64,000 nucleotides of DNA from Thermodesulfovibrionales bacterium. Lineage in GTDB: Bacteria; Nitrospirota; Thermodesulfovibrionia; Thermodesulfovibrionales; Dissulfurispiraceae. The notes beneath the pieces were generated by a model that searched no databases, was not told the origin of the DNA, and saw nothing but the letters and a program-made list of their open reading frames with translations. Made by a program: the position numbers and the translations under genes. The DNA is taken from the NCBI GenBank assembly GCA_020062545.1, contig JAGUWD010000002.1:62001-126000 (forward strand). The letters are read 5' to 3'. Below, one piece after another: positions 56,466 through 64,000 of this stretch. Position 1 is the first letter of the stretch. Every line of letters starts with the position of its first letter.

Positions 56466-58255
56466 GCCCCAACAGCTCTTGTCTTCTCAATCAGTTTATC
56501 TATATCGTGTCCCTCTATGGTCTCTCTCTCAAGAAGGGCGTGTGCAAGTGCATCGAGGAGGTCATAGTTGTCCTCTAAAATCTTCTTTGCCCTTTCATAT
56601 GCGCCTATGACTATCCTCTTTATCTCCTCGTCTATATCAACAGCGGTTTTCTCGCTGTAGTCTTTATGCTTTGCTATCTCTCGACCGAGGAATATCTGCT
56701 CATCCTTTTTACCGAATGTAAGCGGCCCGAGCTTTTCGCTCATGCCCCATTCTGTGACCATCTTTCTTGCAAGCTCTGTAGCCCTTTCAAGGTCATTTCC
56801 TGCGCCTGTAGTCATATGGTGTAAGGCTATCTCCTCAGCAGCCCTGCCTCCTAAAAGCACATTCAATGTCTTTTCGAGATAGTCCCTCGAATATGTGTAT
56901 CTGTCGTCTATTGGAAGCTGCTGCGTAACTCCAAGCGCCCTTCCCCTCGGTATGATGCTCACCTTGTGTATAGGATCTGTCCCTGGTGTAAGCTTCGCAA
57001 CAAGGGCATGACCTGCCTCGTGATAAGCAGTATTCTTCTTTTCAGCATCGCTCAAAACCATGCTCCGCCTTTCAACACCCATCAATACCTTGTCCTTGGC
57101 AGATTCAAAATCTGACATATCTACTTTGTCCTTTGTCTTCCTTGCAGCAAGAAGTGCGGCTTCATTTACAAGGTTTGCAAGGTCTGCACCTGAAAATCCA
57201 GGCGTACCTCTTGCTACCTTTTCGAGATTTACATTCTCATCGAGGGGTATATTCCTCGTATGAACCTTAAGTATCTCAAGCCTACCCTTTACATCCGGAG
57301 TCGGCACGACTATCTGCCTGTCAAACCTTCCGGGCCTCAAAAGAGCAGGGTCGAGGACATCGGGCCTGTTAGTTGCAGCAATAATAATAATGCCTTCATT
57401 TCCTTCAAAACCGTCCATCTCAACAAGAAGGGCATTAAGGGTCTGCTCCCTTTCGTCATGTCCGCCTCCGAGTCCTGCGCCTCTGTGTCTTCCGACAGCA
57501 TCTATCTCGTCTATAAATATTATGCATGGTGCGCTCTTCTTAGCCTGCTCAAAGAGGTCTCTTACTCGCGATGCACCGACGCCGACAAACATTTCCACAA
57601 AATCAGAACCCGATATGGAGAAGAATGGCACGCCTGCTTCGCCTGCTATTGCCTTTGCAAGAAGGGTCTTTCCTGTACCCGGAGGGCCGACCAGCAGAAC
57701 GCCCTTCGGGATTTTTCCTCCAAGTTTGGAAAACTTCTGCGGGTCTTTAAGGAATTCTATTATCTCCTCAACCTCTGTCTTTGCCTCTTCTATACCTGCA
57801 ACATCCGCAAATGTAATCTTTACAGCCTTGTCAGAAACCAGCTTGGCCTTCGCCTTTCCAAAGGACATTGCCTTGTTGCCGCCCATCTGCATCTGTCTCA
57901 TGAAGACAATCCAGACCAGAACAAGGAATATAATAGGACCCCATGAGAAGAAGAAGTTCACATACCATGGGTTCTGGTCAGGCGGCTTGACGGTTATTTT
58001 AATATTCTTATCCCTCAGTTCCTTAACAAGATCTGGATAATTAGCCGTATATGTCCTGAACTTGTTTCCGTCCTTGAACCTGCCGGTAATGTAGTTCTCC
58101 TTGATTGTAACCTCATCCACATCCCCGGATTCCACTTTCGAGATGAATTCGGAGAATATTATCTCCTTTTCGCTCTTGGGCGGAACATTGAAGAGATTAA
58201 AGAGGAGGATCATTGCCATCCCTATGAGCAACCAAACAAACAGACTCTTATACAT
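56462..58255 (-). CDS. ftsH: ATP-dependent zinc metalloprotease FtsH
   Basis: The ATG at 58255, after GGGAAAGG, is preferred over 58276. About 597 residues. There are two N-terminal membrane helices with a periplasmic domain between them. The AAA+ domain has Walker A GPPGTGKT near 194, FIDEIDAVG near 250, and [21 protein letters not shown]. The protease domain has the zinc site HEAGH near 415. It degrades misfolded membrane proteins and short-lived regulators. It is between rph and folP, all on the minus strand. Confidence 0.96.
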   Translation of the reverse strand: MYKSLFVWLLIGMAMILLFNLFNVPPKSEKEIIFSEFISKVESGDVDEVTIKENYITGRFKDGNKFRTYTANYPDLVKELRDKNIKITVKPPDQNPWYVNFFFSWGPIIFLVLVWIVFMRQMQMGGNKAMSFGKAKAKLVSDKAVKITFADVAGIEEAKTEVEEIIEFLKDPQKFSKLGGKIPKGVLLVGPPGTGKTLLAKAIAGEAGVPFFSISGSDFVEMFVGVGASRVRDLFEQAKKSAPCIIFIDEIDAVGRHRGAGLGGGHDEREQTLNALLVEMDGFEGNEGIIIIAATNRPDVLDPALLRPGRFDRQIVVPTPDVKGRLEILKVHTRNIPLDENVNLEKVARGTPGFSGADLANLVNEAALLAARKTKDKVDMSDFESAKDKVLMGVERRSMVLSDAEKKNTAYHEAGHALVAKLTPGTDPIHKVSIIPRGRALGVTQQLPIDDRYTYSRDYLEKTLNVLLGGRAAEEIALHHMTTGAGNDLERATELARKMVTEWGMSEKLGPLTFGKKDEQIFLGREIAKHKDYSEKTAVDIDEEIKRIVIGAYERAKKILEDNYDLLDALAHALLERETIEGHDIDKLIEKTRAVGA

Positions 58256-58279
58256 ATTTTGGCCTTTCCCTTGCATTTT

Positions 58280-59011
58280 TTAATATTTTAACATATTTGA
58301 CTTTACTATCTCTCTCTGGATTTTGAACAACTCTCCAACGCCCTTTTCTGCCAGCGAAAGAAGCACATTTAGCATATCCTTTGAAAATGGCTCTGATTCT
58401 GCAGTACCCTGGATTTCGACTATCCTTGCGTCTCCTGTCATGACCACATTCATATCGACCTCTGCCGTGGAATCCTCGGCATAACAGAGGTCGAGGCGCG
58501 GCTCGCTGTTGATAATGCCCACGCTGACAGCAGCAAGATAGCCTTTTACAGGGTTCCTTTCTATTATGCCGTTCATCATTGCACGATGCAATGCATCATT
58601 AAGCGCAATAAAGGCTCCTGTTATAGAGGCAGTCCTCGTACCTCCATCAGCCTGTATCACGTCGCAATCGATCCATACCGTCCTTTCGCCAAGAAGCTCA
58701 AGGTCAACCACCGCCCTTAGCGACCTTCCGATTAATCTCTGGATCTCGTGCGTCCTTCCTCCTATGCGTCCGGAAGTGGACTCCCTCATGCTCCTTGTAT
58801 GCGTAGCCCTCGGGATCATGCCGTATTCTGCAGTCACCCACCCCTTTTTCTGGTCTCTTAGGAAGGGAGGCACCTTATCCTCTATGGATGCCGTGCATAT
58901 GATCCTGGTGTTCCCCATTTCTATCAGTACAGAGCCTTCAGCAGAGGGTATGAAATTCCTTTTAACCTCCACCCTTCTCAGTTCATCGTTCTTTCTTCCG
59001 TCAGGCCTCAT
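58280..59011 (-). CDS. rph: Ribonuclease PH
   Basis: The 243-residue phosphorolytic 3'-5' exoribonuclease trims tRNA precursors. Family sequence includes [51 protein letters not shown] (in part), and [18 protein letters not shown]. Length is normal. It lies about 110 bp downstream of murI, in a gap filled by two 7-bp arrays, and 24 bp upstream of ftsH. Confidence 0.95.
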   Translation of the reverse strand: MRPDGRKNDELRRVEVKRNFIPSAEGSVLIEMGNTRIICTASIEDKVPPFLRDQKKGWVTAEYGMIPRATHTRSMRESTSGRIGGRTHEIQRLIGRSLRAVVDLELLGERTVWIDCDVIQADGGTRTASITGAFIALNDALHRAMMNGIIERNPVKGYLAAVSVGIINSEPRLDLCYAEDSTAEVDMNVVMTGDARIVEIQGTAESEPFSKDMLNVLLSLAEKGVGELFKIQREIVKSNMLKY

Positions 59012-59030
59012 TTAACCTCCGAATAATTAA

Positions 59031-59058
59031 AGGCATAGGCAATAAGCTATAGGCTATT
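59031..59058. repeat. 7-bp array between murI and rph
   Basis: Four degenerate heptads of the AGGCTAT type in the rph leader. Confidence 0.7.
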
Positions 59059-59100
59059 AGGTTTTATTCTTCCTCTTGGTTTTCATCTTTTGCTTTCTTC

Positions 59101-59128
59101 CTATCGCCTCTGGCCTATCGCCTATCGC
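59101..59128. repeat. 7-bp array at the 3' end of murI
   Basis: Three CTATCGC units and one variant; it overlaps the murI stop codon, which lies inside a repeat unit. Confidence 0.8.
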
Positions 59129-59931
59129 CCAAGATTTATCTTTTCAATATCATCAATCCTTTTTCCCAAAAATCTTTCACCGACATTTACAAACTTTTCT
59201 GTGGAATCGGTCACATAAAATTTTAACCTTCCCTGATCACCTGCTCTTTGCTCTTTGCTTTTTGCTCTTTGCTCTTCCAAAATATCCCTTACAACCTTCG
59301 CTGTCTCGATGGCTGAATCCACAAGACAAACCTTATTCATCACATCCTGAATCACACCCTTCAAAAGCGGATAATGGGTGCATCCAAGGACAAGGGTATC
59401 CACTCCCCTGTACATCATATCCTTCAGGTATTTCTCCACAACAAGTCTGGCTATAATACCATCTGTCCAGCCCTCTTCCACAAGCGGGACAAAGAGCGGA
59501 CATGGCAATCCAAAGACCTCTATATCCTTATCAAGTGCTTTAATAGCCTTCAGGTAGGCACTGCTCTTGATGGTCGCCTCTGTTCCTATTATACCTATCC
59601 TTCTATTTTTTGTGGAATTTACTGCAGCCCTCGCACCCGGCTCTATAACGCCTATTACAGGTATAGAAACCTTTTCCCGTATTTCTTTCAGGCTTATGGC
59701 AGAGACAGTATTACAGGCAACAATCAGAAGCTTTATGTCCTGCCTTAAGAGAAATTCCGTGCATTCAAAGGAGTATCGGGTCACGGTCTCGGCCGATCTG
59801 ATGCCATAAGGAACCCTCGCAGTATCGCCAAGGTAAATGATATTCTCAGAAGGCAATATCCTGCTGACCTCTTTTAAAACCGTAAGGCCGCCTACTCCTG
59901 AATCGAAAATGCCTATTGGCTGATAGCTCAT
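59122..59931 (-). CDS. murI: Glutamate racemase
   Basis: The 269-residue enzyme makes D-glutamate for peptidoglycan. It has IGIFDSGVGGLTVLKE (near 6-21, catalytic Asp and Ser), the first catalytic Cys in IVACNTVSA (near 72), and the second in VLGCTHYPLL (near 185). A 7-bp array encodes EEQRAKSKEQRAGDQ (near 222-236). Both ends lie in other arrays: the start codon and first codons (ATG AGC TAT CAG) are part of the array at 59923-59992, and the stop is in the array at 59101-59128. Catalytic residues are intact, so it should be functional. Confidence 0.94.
   Translation of the reverse strand: MSYQPIGIFDSGVGGLTVLKEVSRILPSENIIYLGDTARVPYGIRSAETVTRYSFECTEFLLRQDIKLLIVACNTVSAISLKEIREKVSIPVIGVIEPGARAAVNSTKNRRIGIIGTEATIKSSAYLKAIKALDKDIEVFGLPCPLFVPLVEEGWTDGIIARLVVEKYLKDMMYRGVDTLVLGCTHYPLLKGVIQDVMNKVCLVDSAIETAKVVRDILEEQRAKSKEQRAGDQGRLKFYVTDSTEKFVNVGERFLGKRIDDIEKINLGR
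59243..59277. repeat. In-frame 7-bp array inside murI
   Basis: Five GCTCTTT-type heptads (AAAGAGC on the coding strand) encode a charged Lys/Glu/Gln/Arg loop. Confidence 0.85.
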
Positions 59932-59992
59932 AGCTCATGGCTCATAGTGAATTAGCATTTATGCGCTATCAGCTATGAGCTATGAGCTATAC
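59923..59992. repeat. Inverted pair of 7-bp arrays spanning the GerMN-murI junction
   Basis: TAGCTCA-type heptads (59923-59951) and GCTATGA-type heptads (59965-59992) are reverse complements. A 16-bp perfect arm (59923-59938 with 59975-59990) flanks a 36-nt spacer. The arrays hold the stop codon of the GerMN gene and the start codon of murI. Confidence 0.85.
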
Positions 59993-60548
59993 TCTTCAGC
60001 CCATAAAGAATCGAGAAATGACCTCCTATGCTCTCTATCTCCTTTCCCTCTATTAATAACCTCACATCCTCTGTCCCGGCAACGTTTGTAATAACAGTAT
60101 CAAACAGCGACTTCAGAAGATAATACTCCTGTCTCGCATCCCCGGAAAAATTCCTCCTGAATTCCTCTGACAGATCTATGTAAAGAACACTATTCCTGTC
60201 CCTGTAAATCCCGATCAGTTTTGTATCCTTCGACCATCCTTTTAATCCCTTCAGATATTCTGCCAGCACTACTTCTGCCATCGACACAGGCAGCGGTTTG
60301 TTCTGGACCGTTTTGTCTTCAGGAGTCACACCGTCCTCGGATGGATAAAATATCTTTACTGTAATCGTATCCTCTTCGGTTATCCCGAAGGCAGCCTGAT
60401 TCTGCGGAATGTCTTCTTTCAGTTCAATCAATGGACTGTTATTCTTCCCGGATGGGATATAGTAATATTTCGTAAACAGCCATCCCGACAGCGCTGCAAT
60501 AAAAAGAAGTAAAACAACGACAACTATTACATTTTTTTTATTTTCCAT
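59973..60548 (-). CDS. GerMN-domain protein, membrane-anchored
   Basis: The 191-residue protein has an N-terminal membrane helix (about 7-27) and an extracytoplasmic GerMN domain (about 60-180: ITVKIFYPSEDG, LAEYLKGLKGWS, VLYIDLSEEFRRNFSGDARQEYYLL). GerMN domains occur in envelope and sporulation proteins and often accompany amidases. Its start overlaps the amidase gene by 11 bp. The last residues (KSIAHSS) and stop are made by a 7-bp array. Confidence 0.85.
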   Translation of the reverse strand: MENKKNVIVVVVLLLFIAALSGWLFTKYYYIPSGKNNSPLIELKEDIPQNQAAFGITEEDTITVKIFYPSEDGVTPEDKTVQNKPLPVSMAEVVLAEYLKGLKGWSKDTKLIGIYRDRNSVLYIDLSEEFRRNFSGDARQEYYLLKSLFDTVITNVAGTEDVRLLIEGKEIESIGGHFSILYGLKSIAHSS

Positions 60549-61551
60549 TGCCTAATCCCATCAATATCGCATTTATCAATCTATTTTTCGTATTTCTGTC
60601 ATATCTGAATCCTTCGGGGTTGGGCAGTTCTATTAATAAAGCAGGTGCATTGACATATGCTATGACCGACAAGGGCATCCTCTCGCGTCTGACATTTACA
60701 CCTAATCCATTTTTAATATTACTTGCTATGGCATTCGCAATACTTTTATCGCTATCCTGCACGGATATGTTTTCTGTCTGTTGGCTCTGAATTGTCATCA
60801 TCTTTGGTGCAGTATATATGCCGAACTCATTTTTGGATGATACATGCATGCTGATAAATATTTCTGGGGACTTCTGATTTGCAGCCCTGACCCTGTCCTT
60901 TATGGAGAGTACCTGATCGCCCTTTCTGGTAAGGAAGACCTTTTTACCCTTTTTTTCGAGTATGTGCGAAAAATCCCTTGCGAATGACATAACAAAGTCC
61001 TTCTCCACAAAATTCTTACCGCGAATCCCGCTGTCGTACCCCCCATGACCGGGATCTATAACAAATGTCTCCATCGGAATGGAACTGCCCTCGATGGGCG
61101 TATCCATGATGGCTTTCTCTTCTTTTGCTGGCTTGCTGATATAGGCATCTATGACAAGCCTTGTCGGTGTTGAAAACTTTGAAACGTTTATATCATCGAG
61201 GTTTTCTACAGTAATAGAACAACTGCTTCCTTTTACGCCAATCCTGACCCCCGATGCTATTTCGAGGGGGGCTTCGCTTTTCAGAATGCCTTTCTCGGGT
61301 GTTTTAAAGGTAACAGGAGACTGAAAATCCACCTTGATAATATTATTACCTGTGAGTATCACCGAGGCCTTCTGCACATACTCATCCGGTATGCCGGAAA
61401 AAACAATCCTTATAAAACTGGGATGCTTGCCGATTTTTATAGTTGCTGCATGTTCTTTGCCGGCCTGTGCAGCAATGAGAGGAACATCAAAAACCCGGAA
61501 TAAGCCAATGGTTAAACCCAAAAAAACAATAAAAAATAGCCTTCTATGCAT
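60538..61551 (-). CDS. N-acetylmuramoyl-L-alanine amidase (AmiC type)
   Basis: The 337-residue exported protein has a signal region (1-28). An N-terminal AMIN-like domain (about 35-135) should localise it to septal peptidoglycan. The Amidase_3 domain (about 160-335) has zinc ligands in VIDPGHGGYDSG (His near 169), EKDFVMSFA (Glu), and FISMHVSSKN (His). The catalytic Glu is in ALLIELPNPEG. It cleaves the peptide from glycan strands in cell separation. Co-transcribed with the GerMN gene. Confidence 0.92.
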   Translation of the reverse strand: MHRRLFFIVFLGLTIGLFRVFDVPLIAAQAGKEHAATIKIGKHPSFIRIVFSGIPDEYVQKASVILTGNNIIKVDFQSPVTFKTPEKGILKSEAPLEIASGVRIGVKGSSCSITVENLDDINVSKFSTPTRLVIDAYISKPAKEEKAIMDTPIEGSSIPMETFVIDPGHGGYDSGIRGKNFVEKDFVMSFARDFSHILEKKGKKVFLTRKGDQVLSIKDRVRAANQKSPEIFISMHVSSKNEFGIYTAPKMMTIQSQQTENISVQDSDKSIANAIASNIKNGLGVNVRRERMPLSVIAYVNAPALLIELPNPEGFRYDRNTKNRLINAILMGLGNGK

Positions 61552-61603
61552 AATTTAAAAGGATACAAGATACGCTAAATAAGATGCAAGTAAACTATTT
61601 AGT

Positions 61604-61631
61604 TCATCGCTCATAGCTGATAGCTCCTGAA
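61604..61631. repeat. 7-bp array in the amidase-feoB gap
   Basis: Three to four degenerate TCATAGC-type heptads. The divergent 180-bp gap 61552-61732 otherwise holds only a weak promoter. Confidence 0.65.
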
Positions 61632-61664
61632 CGAAAGAGACTTATCCTTATCGCCGGATTTATA

Positions 61665-61694
61665 TTGAAAATAATCTGCTATATGTTTTAAAAT
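61665..61694 (+). promoter_or_regulatory. Possible sigma-70 promoter of feoB
   Basis: TTGAAA (61665-61670), 18 nt, TAAAAT (61689-61694), about 40 bp before the start. No convincing Fur box is seen. Confidence 0.4.
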
Positions 61695-61732
61695 GTAACT
61701 GAGATTAAATCGCAATAAAATGGAGGACTGAG

Positions 61733-63709
61733 TTGCACGAACATAAACCGAAGACAAAAAGACAGACCAGCAATTTAGAAAAAATCGCACTTATCGGCAA
61801 TCCAAATGTGGGTAAAAGCGTGATATTCGGTCTTCTCACGGGCAAATATGTAACAGTATCCAACTATCCAGGCACCACTGTTGAAATAACACAGGGCAAT
61901 ATATCACTTGACGGTAAAAGACTGCTACTCATAGATACACCCGGCGTCAACAGCCTTATACCCATGAGCGAAGATGAAAAGGTAACAAGGGATATCCTAC
62001 TCACAGAAGCACCTTTAACAGTTGTACAGGTAGGAGATGCAAAAAACCTGAAAAGAACGATCCTGATCACACTTCAACTCTCGGAAATGGGCATTCCGAT
62101 GGTTCTTGACCTCAATATGATTGATGAGGCAATGGACAGGGGAATATCCATAGATGTAGAAAGCCTTAAAAACACACTCGGCATCAATGTAACAAGCACC
62201 ATAGCGCCTCAGCGAAAAGGGATAAAGGAATTAAAAGAGGCTATGGTATCTCCTATGCGGCCCACAATACAAATAAAGTACAACCCTGTAATCGAGGATT
62301 ATATCGAGAAGATATCAAAACTCTTGCCGTCATCAAATATTTCACGGCGTTCGCTCTCCATAATGATACTGTCGGAAGATGAAAGTCTCAGGGACTGGCT
62401 GAAAGCCAATGTAAAAGAAGAGGCACTCTCAGAAATAGAAAGACTAAGGGATGAGTGCAAGCTTAAGTTCAAAGACTCTGTCGGATATTTAATAAATAAA
62501 ACAAGGATCGAGGCAGCAGAAGAAATAGTCGGCAAGATCATAAAGAAGGTCAGTCCTGAAGGGGGGAAATTCCTGAATTTTATAGGCAGTATAAGTATGC
62601 ACCCTGTCCATGGTATCCCGGTTTTACTGGCAGTGCTATACGGCTTTTATGAATTTGTCGGAGTATTTGGCGCAGGTACACTGGTAGACTTTGTGGAGGA
62701 GACCATATTTAACGGTTACCTCAATCCAGCAGTAACAAAAGCCGTCAAGCTCATTATCCCGATAGAACTGCTGCAGGAATTACTCGTGGGAGAGTACGGG
62801 CTTGTAACAGTAGCCCTGACATATGCGATTGCCATTATACTCCCTATAACCGTAACTTTTTTCATAGCCTTCGCAATCCTCGAAGACAGCGGATACCTGC
62901 CGAGACTTGCCATTATGAGCAACAGGATATTCAATATAATAGGACTCAATGGCAAGGCAGTGCTTCCCATGGTCTTGGGTCTTGGATGCGGGACAATGGC
63001 AGTAATGACATCGAGAATTCTGGAGACAAGAAGGGACAGGATAATCACCACATTCCTTTTGGCCCTCGCCATACCATGCTCTGCACAATTGGGGGTCATA
63101 CTGGGGATGCTTGGCGCTCTCTCCTTAAAGGCTGCGATCATATGGGTATCGAGCGTTCTCGTAGTTCTCTTTGTTTCAGGCTTTCTTGCATCAAAAATCG
63201 TAAGCGGAGAACGGACCGAATTCTTTCTCGAAATACCGCCCATCAGGATGCCAAATATAACGAACATCGTGGTAAAAACAATAGGGAGGGTTGAATGGTA
63301 TCTGAAAGAGGCTGTGCCGCTCTTCATCCTCGGCACGTTCATCCTCTTTGTTTTGCATAAATTCAATCTCCTTATCTACCTCGAAAGGCTCACATCGCCT
63401 GTTGTCGTTAATCTCTTAGGCCTTCCTGCAAAAACATCGGAGGCATTCATCCTCGGATTTCTGAGAAGGGACTATGGTGCAGCAGGACTGTTTACAATGG
63501 CGCAGCAAGGCATTTTAACGCCTGTACAATCCATTGTAAGCCTCGTTACAATAACCCTGTTTGTCCCGTGTCTCGCCAATTTCTTCATGATCATAAAGGA
63601 ACGGGGGCTAAAAACAGCCCTGTGGATTATAGCAATAGTATTTCCTGCTGCATTTCTATTCGGTGGAGTGCTGAACTGGATATTACGATATTTCAATATA
63701 AGCATATGA
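61733..63709 (+). CDS. feoB: Ferrous iron transporter FeoB
   Basis: The 658-residue protein starts at TTG after GGAGGACTGAG. The N-terminal GTPase domain has GNPNVGKS (near 23-30), DTPGVNSL (near 70) and NMID (near 128). A helical spacer follows, then the membrane part with two gate repeats (GCGTMAVMTSRI near 417; AFILGFLRRDYGAAG near 575) and about eight helices. It imports Fe2+ across the inner membrane. No feoA or feoC gene is adjacent. A fur-family gene follows, giving an iron-uptake and regulator pair. Confidence 0.94.
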   Translation: MHEHKPKTKRQTSNLEKIALIGNPNVGKSVIFGLLTGKYVTVSNYPGTTVEITQGNISLDGKRLLLIDTPGVNSLIPMSEDEKVTRDILLTEAPLTVVQVGDAKNLKRTILITLQLSEMGIPMVLDLNMIDEAMDRGISIDVESLKNTLGINVTSTIAPQRKGIKELKEAMVSPMRPTIQIKYNPVIEDYIEKISKLLPSSNISRRSLSIMILSEDESLRDWLKANVKEEALSEIERLRDECKLKFKDSVGYLINKTRIEAAEEIVGKIIKKVSPEGGKFLNFIGSISMHPVHGIPVLLAVLYGFYEFVGVFGAGTLVDFVEETIFNGYLNPAVTKAVKLIIPIELLQELLVGEYGLVTVALTYAIAIILPITVTFFIAFAILEDSGYLPRLAIMSNRIFNIIGLNGKAVLPMVLGLGCGTMAVMTSRILETRRDRIITTFLLALAIPCSAQLGVILGMLGALSLKAAIIWVSSVLVVLFVSGFLASKIVSGERTEFFLEIPPIRMPNITNIVVKTIGRVEWYLKEAVPLFILGTFILFVLHKFNLLIYLERLTSPVVVNLLGLPAKTSEAFILGFLRRDYGAAGLFTMAQQGILTPVQSIVSLVTITLFVPCLANFFMIIKERGLKTALWIIAIVFPAAFLFGGVLNWILRYFNISI

Positions 63710-63744
63710 GTATATGGGTATATTGGTTAATAGTGAATAGGATA
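63710..63744. repeat. Weak 7-bp periodic stretch between feoB and the fur-family gene
   Basis: Up to five very degenerate heptads of the TAGTGAA/GGTATAT type right after the feoB stop. The least certain member of the family. Confidence 0.4.
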
Positions 63745-63794
63745 AAGACCCCAAATGCTCATTTATCCATTCACCAATTAGCTCTGGAGGAGTA

Positions 63795-64000
63795 ATGGAA
63801 AAGCAAAAATTCAGGGAGTTCCTGACCACAAAGGGCCTCAAATTAACAAAAGAACGGGATGAGATACTGAACGAAATACTCGCCATGAAAAAACACTTTG
63901 ATCCAGAAGAGTTGTTTATCAGGCTTAAGACAAAGGGGTCAAAGGTATCGAGGGCATCTGTTTACAGGACAATACCCCTCCTCATAGAAATCGGACTCAT
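63795..64000 (+). CDS. Fur-family metal regulator, N-terminal part (runs off the window)
   Basis: The ATG at 63795 follows GGAGGAG. About 68 residues are visible: a winged-helix start with LTTKGLKLTKERDEIL, HFDPEELFIRLK and the recognition-helix motif VSRASVYRTIPLLIEIGL, typical of Fur/PerR/Zur proteins. The metal- and peroxide-sensing C-terminal half is outside the window, so Fur, PerR and Zur cannot be told apart. The position after feoB favours iron-related control. Confidence 0.9.
   Translation, partial: MEKQKFREFLTTKGLKLTKERDEILNEILAMKKHFDPEELFIRLKTKGSKVSRASVYRTIPLLIEIGL

Noticed and set aside
57260-58040. Two long plus-strand open frames opposite ftsH
   Set aside because: They are shadows of the strongly conserved ftsH coding frame, with no family resemblance.
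61552-61732. Fur box upstream of feoB
   Set aside because: AT-rich stretches are present, but no convincing match to the Fur consensus.
483-63744. CRISPR arrays as an explanation for the short repeats
   Set aside because: Units are 7 bp, contiguous and without spacers, and there are no cas genes.
1-64000. tRNA or rRNA genes, insertion sequences, prophage or plasmid origins
   Set aside because: Intergenic gaps were read on both strands; none shows a cloverleaf, rRNA block, transposase frame or terminal inverted repeats.

Overview
The window looks like chromosomal DNA of an anaerobic, respiring Gram-negative bacterium. Genome signs are a TonB-dependent receptor, RND efflux, Tat-exported molybdoenzymes, multihaem cytochromes c and sigma-54 control. 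The mix of nap plus octaheme nitrite reductase, YHS/heavy-metal-domain copper genes and moderate GC is reminiscent of Nitrospirota (Thermodesulfovibrionia-like) or neighbouring Desulfobacterota. That placement is inference, because no rRNA or tRNA gene was seen.

Layout. (1) 1-3.9 kb, minus strand: a cobalt transporter operon (cbiM, a PDGLE/CbiN-like gene, cbiQ, cbiO and a small His-rich gene) followed by a cobalamin riboswitch and the start of a TonB receptor. (2) 3.9-10.5 kb, plus: tRNA nucleotidyltransferase, a membrane polyferredoxin, galT, a two-component pair and a nitrilase-family amidase. (3) 10.5-22.4 kb, plus: a copper/metal-handling island with a PCYCGC-type protein carrying an in-frame UGA (probable selenocysteine), two YHS proteins, tiny ORFs, a Met-rich protein, CopA and a CusCBA-type efflux system. 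(4) 22.4-23.9 kb, minus: a TIGR02757 protein, YajQ and a zinc-ribbon gene that also carries an in-frame UGA at a Cys position. (5) 24-32.3 kb, plus: a signalling block with a GAF/GGDEF protein, a haem-c sensor kinase and its regulator, then a PhnD-like binding protein, a kinase and an NtrC-type regulator. The last three resemble AioXSR/ArxXSR. (6) 32.5-36.8 kb, plus: a sigma-54-driven molybdoenzyme (ferredoxin, catalytic subunit, TorD chaperone). (7) 36.8-42.9 kb, minus: octaheme nitrite reductase, a tetrahaem cytochrome and napADGH, i.e. nitrate to ammonium. (8) 43-48.3 kb, minus: a type II (Nar-clade) molybdoenzyme with an NrfD membrane anchor. (9) 48.4-64 kb: mainly housekeeping genes (argS, HU, a Crp-type regulator, icd, folP, ftsH, rph, murI, amidase), then feoB and the start of a fur-family gene.

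How it works together. Region 5 probably senses a periplasmic oxyanion and switches on region 6 through a -24/-12 promoter. Regions 7 and 8 are separate operons, but their promoters share an identical layout: a tandem ATTAAC-N4-ATTAAC box placed 23 nt before a -10 element. That suggests one shared activator for anaerobic respiration. A Crp-type gene lies beside a perfect TGTGA-N6-TCACA site in front of the HU gene, which is itself frameshifted here.

Two signals cut across the whole window. First, two short genes have UGA where the local Cys pattern predicts a cysteine, and one of these UGAs is followed by a good SECIS-like hairpin. Second, at least a dozen short arrays of degenerate 7-bp repeats are scattered both between genes and in frame inside conserved genes (cca, CusA, CusB, the outer-membrane factor, argS twice, murI).
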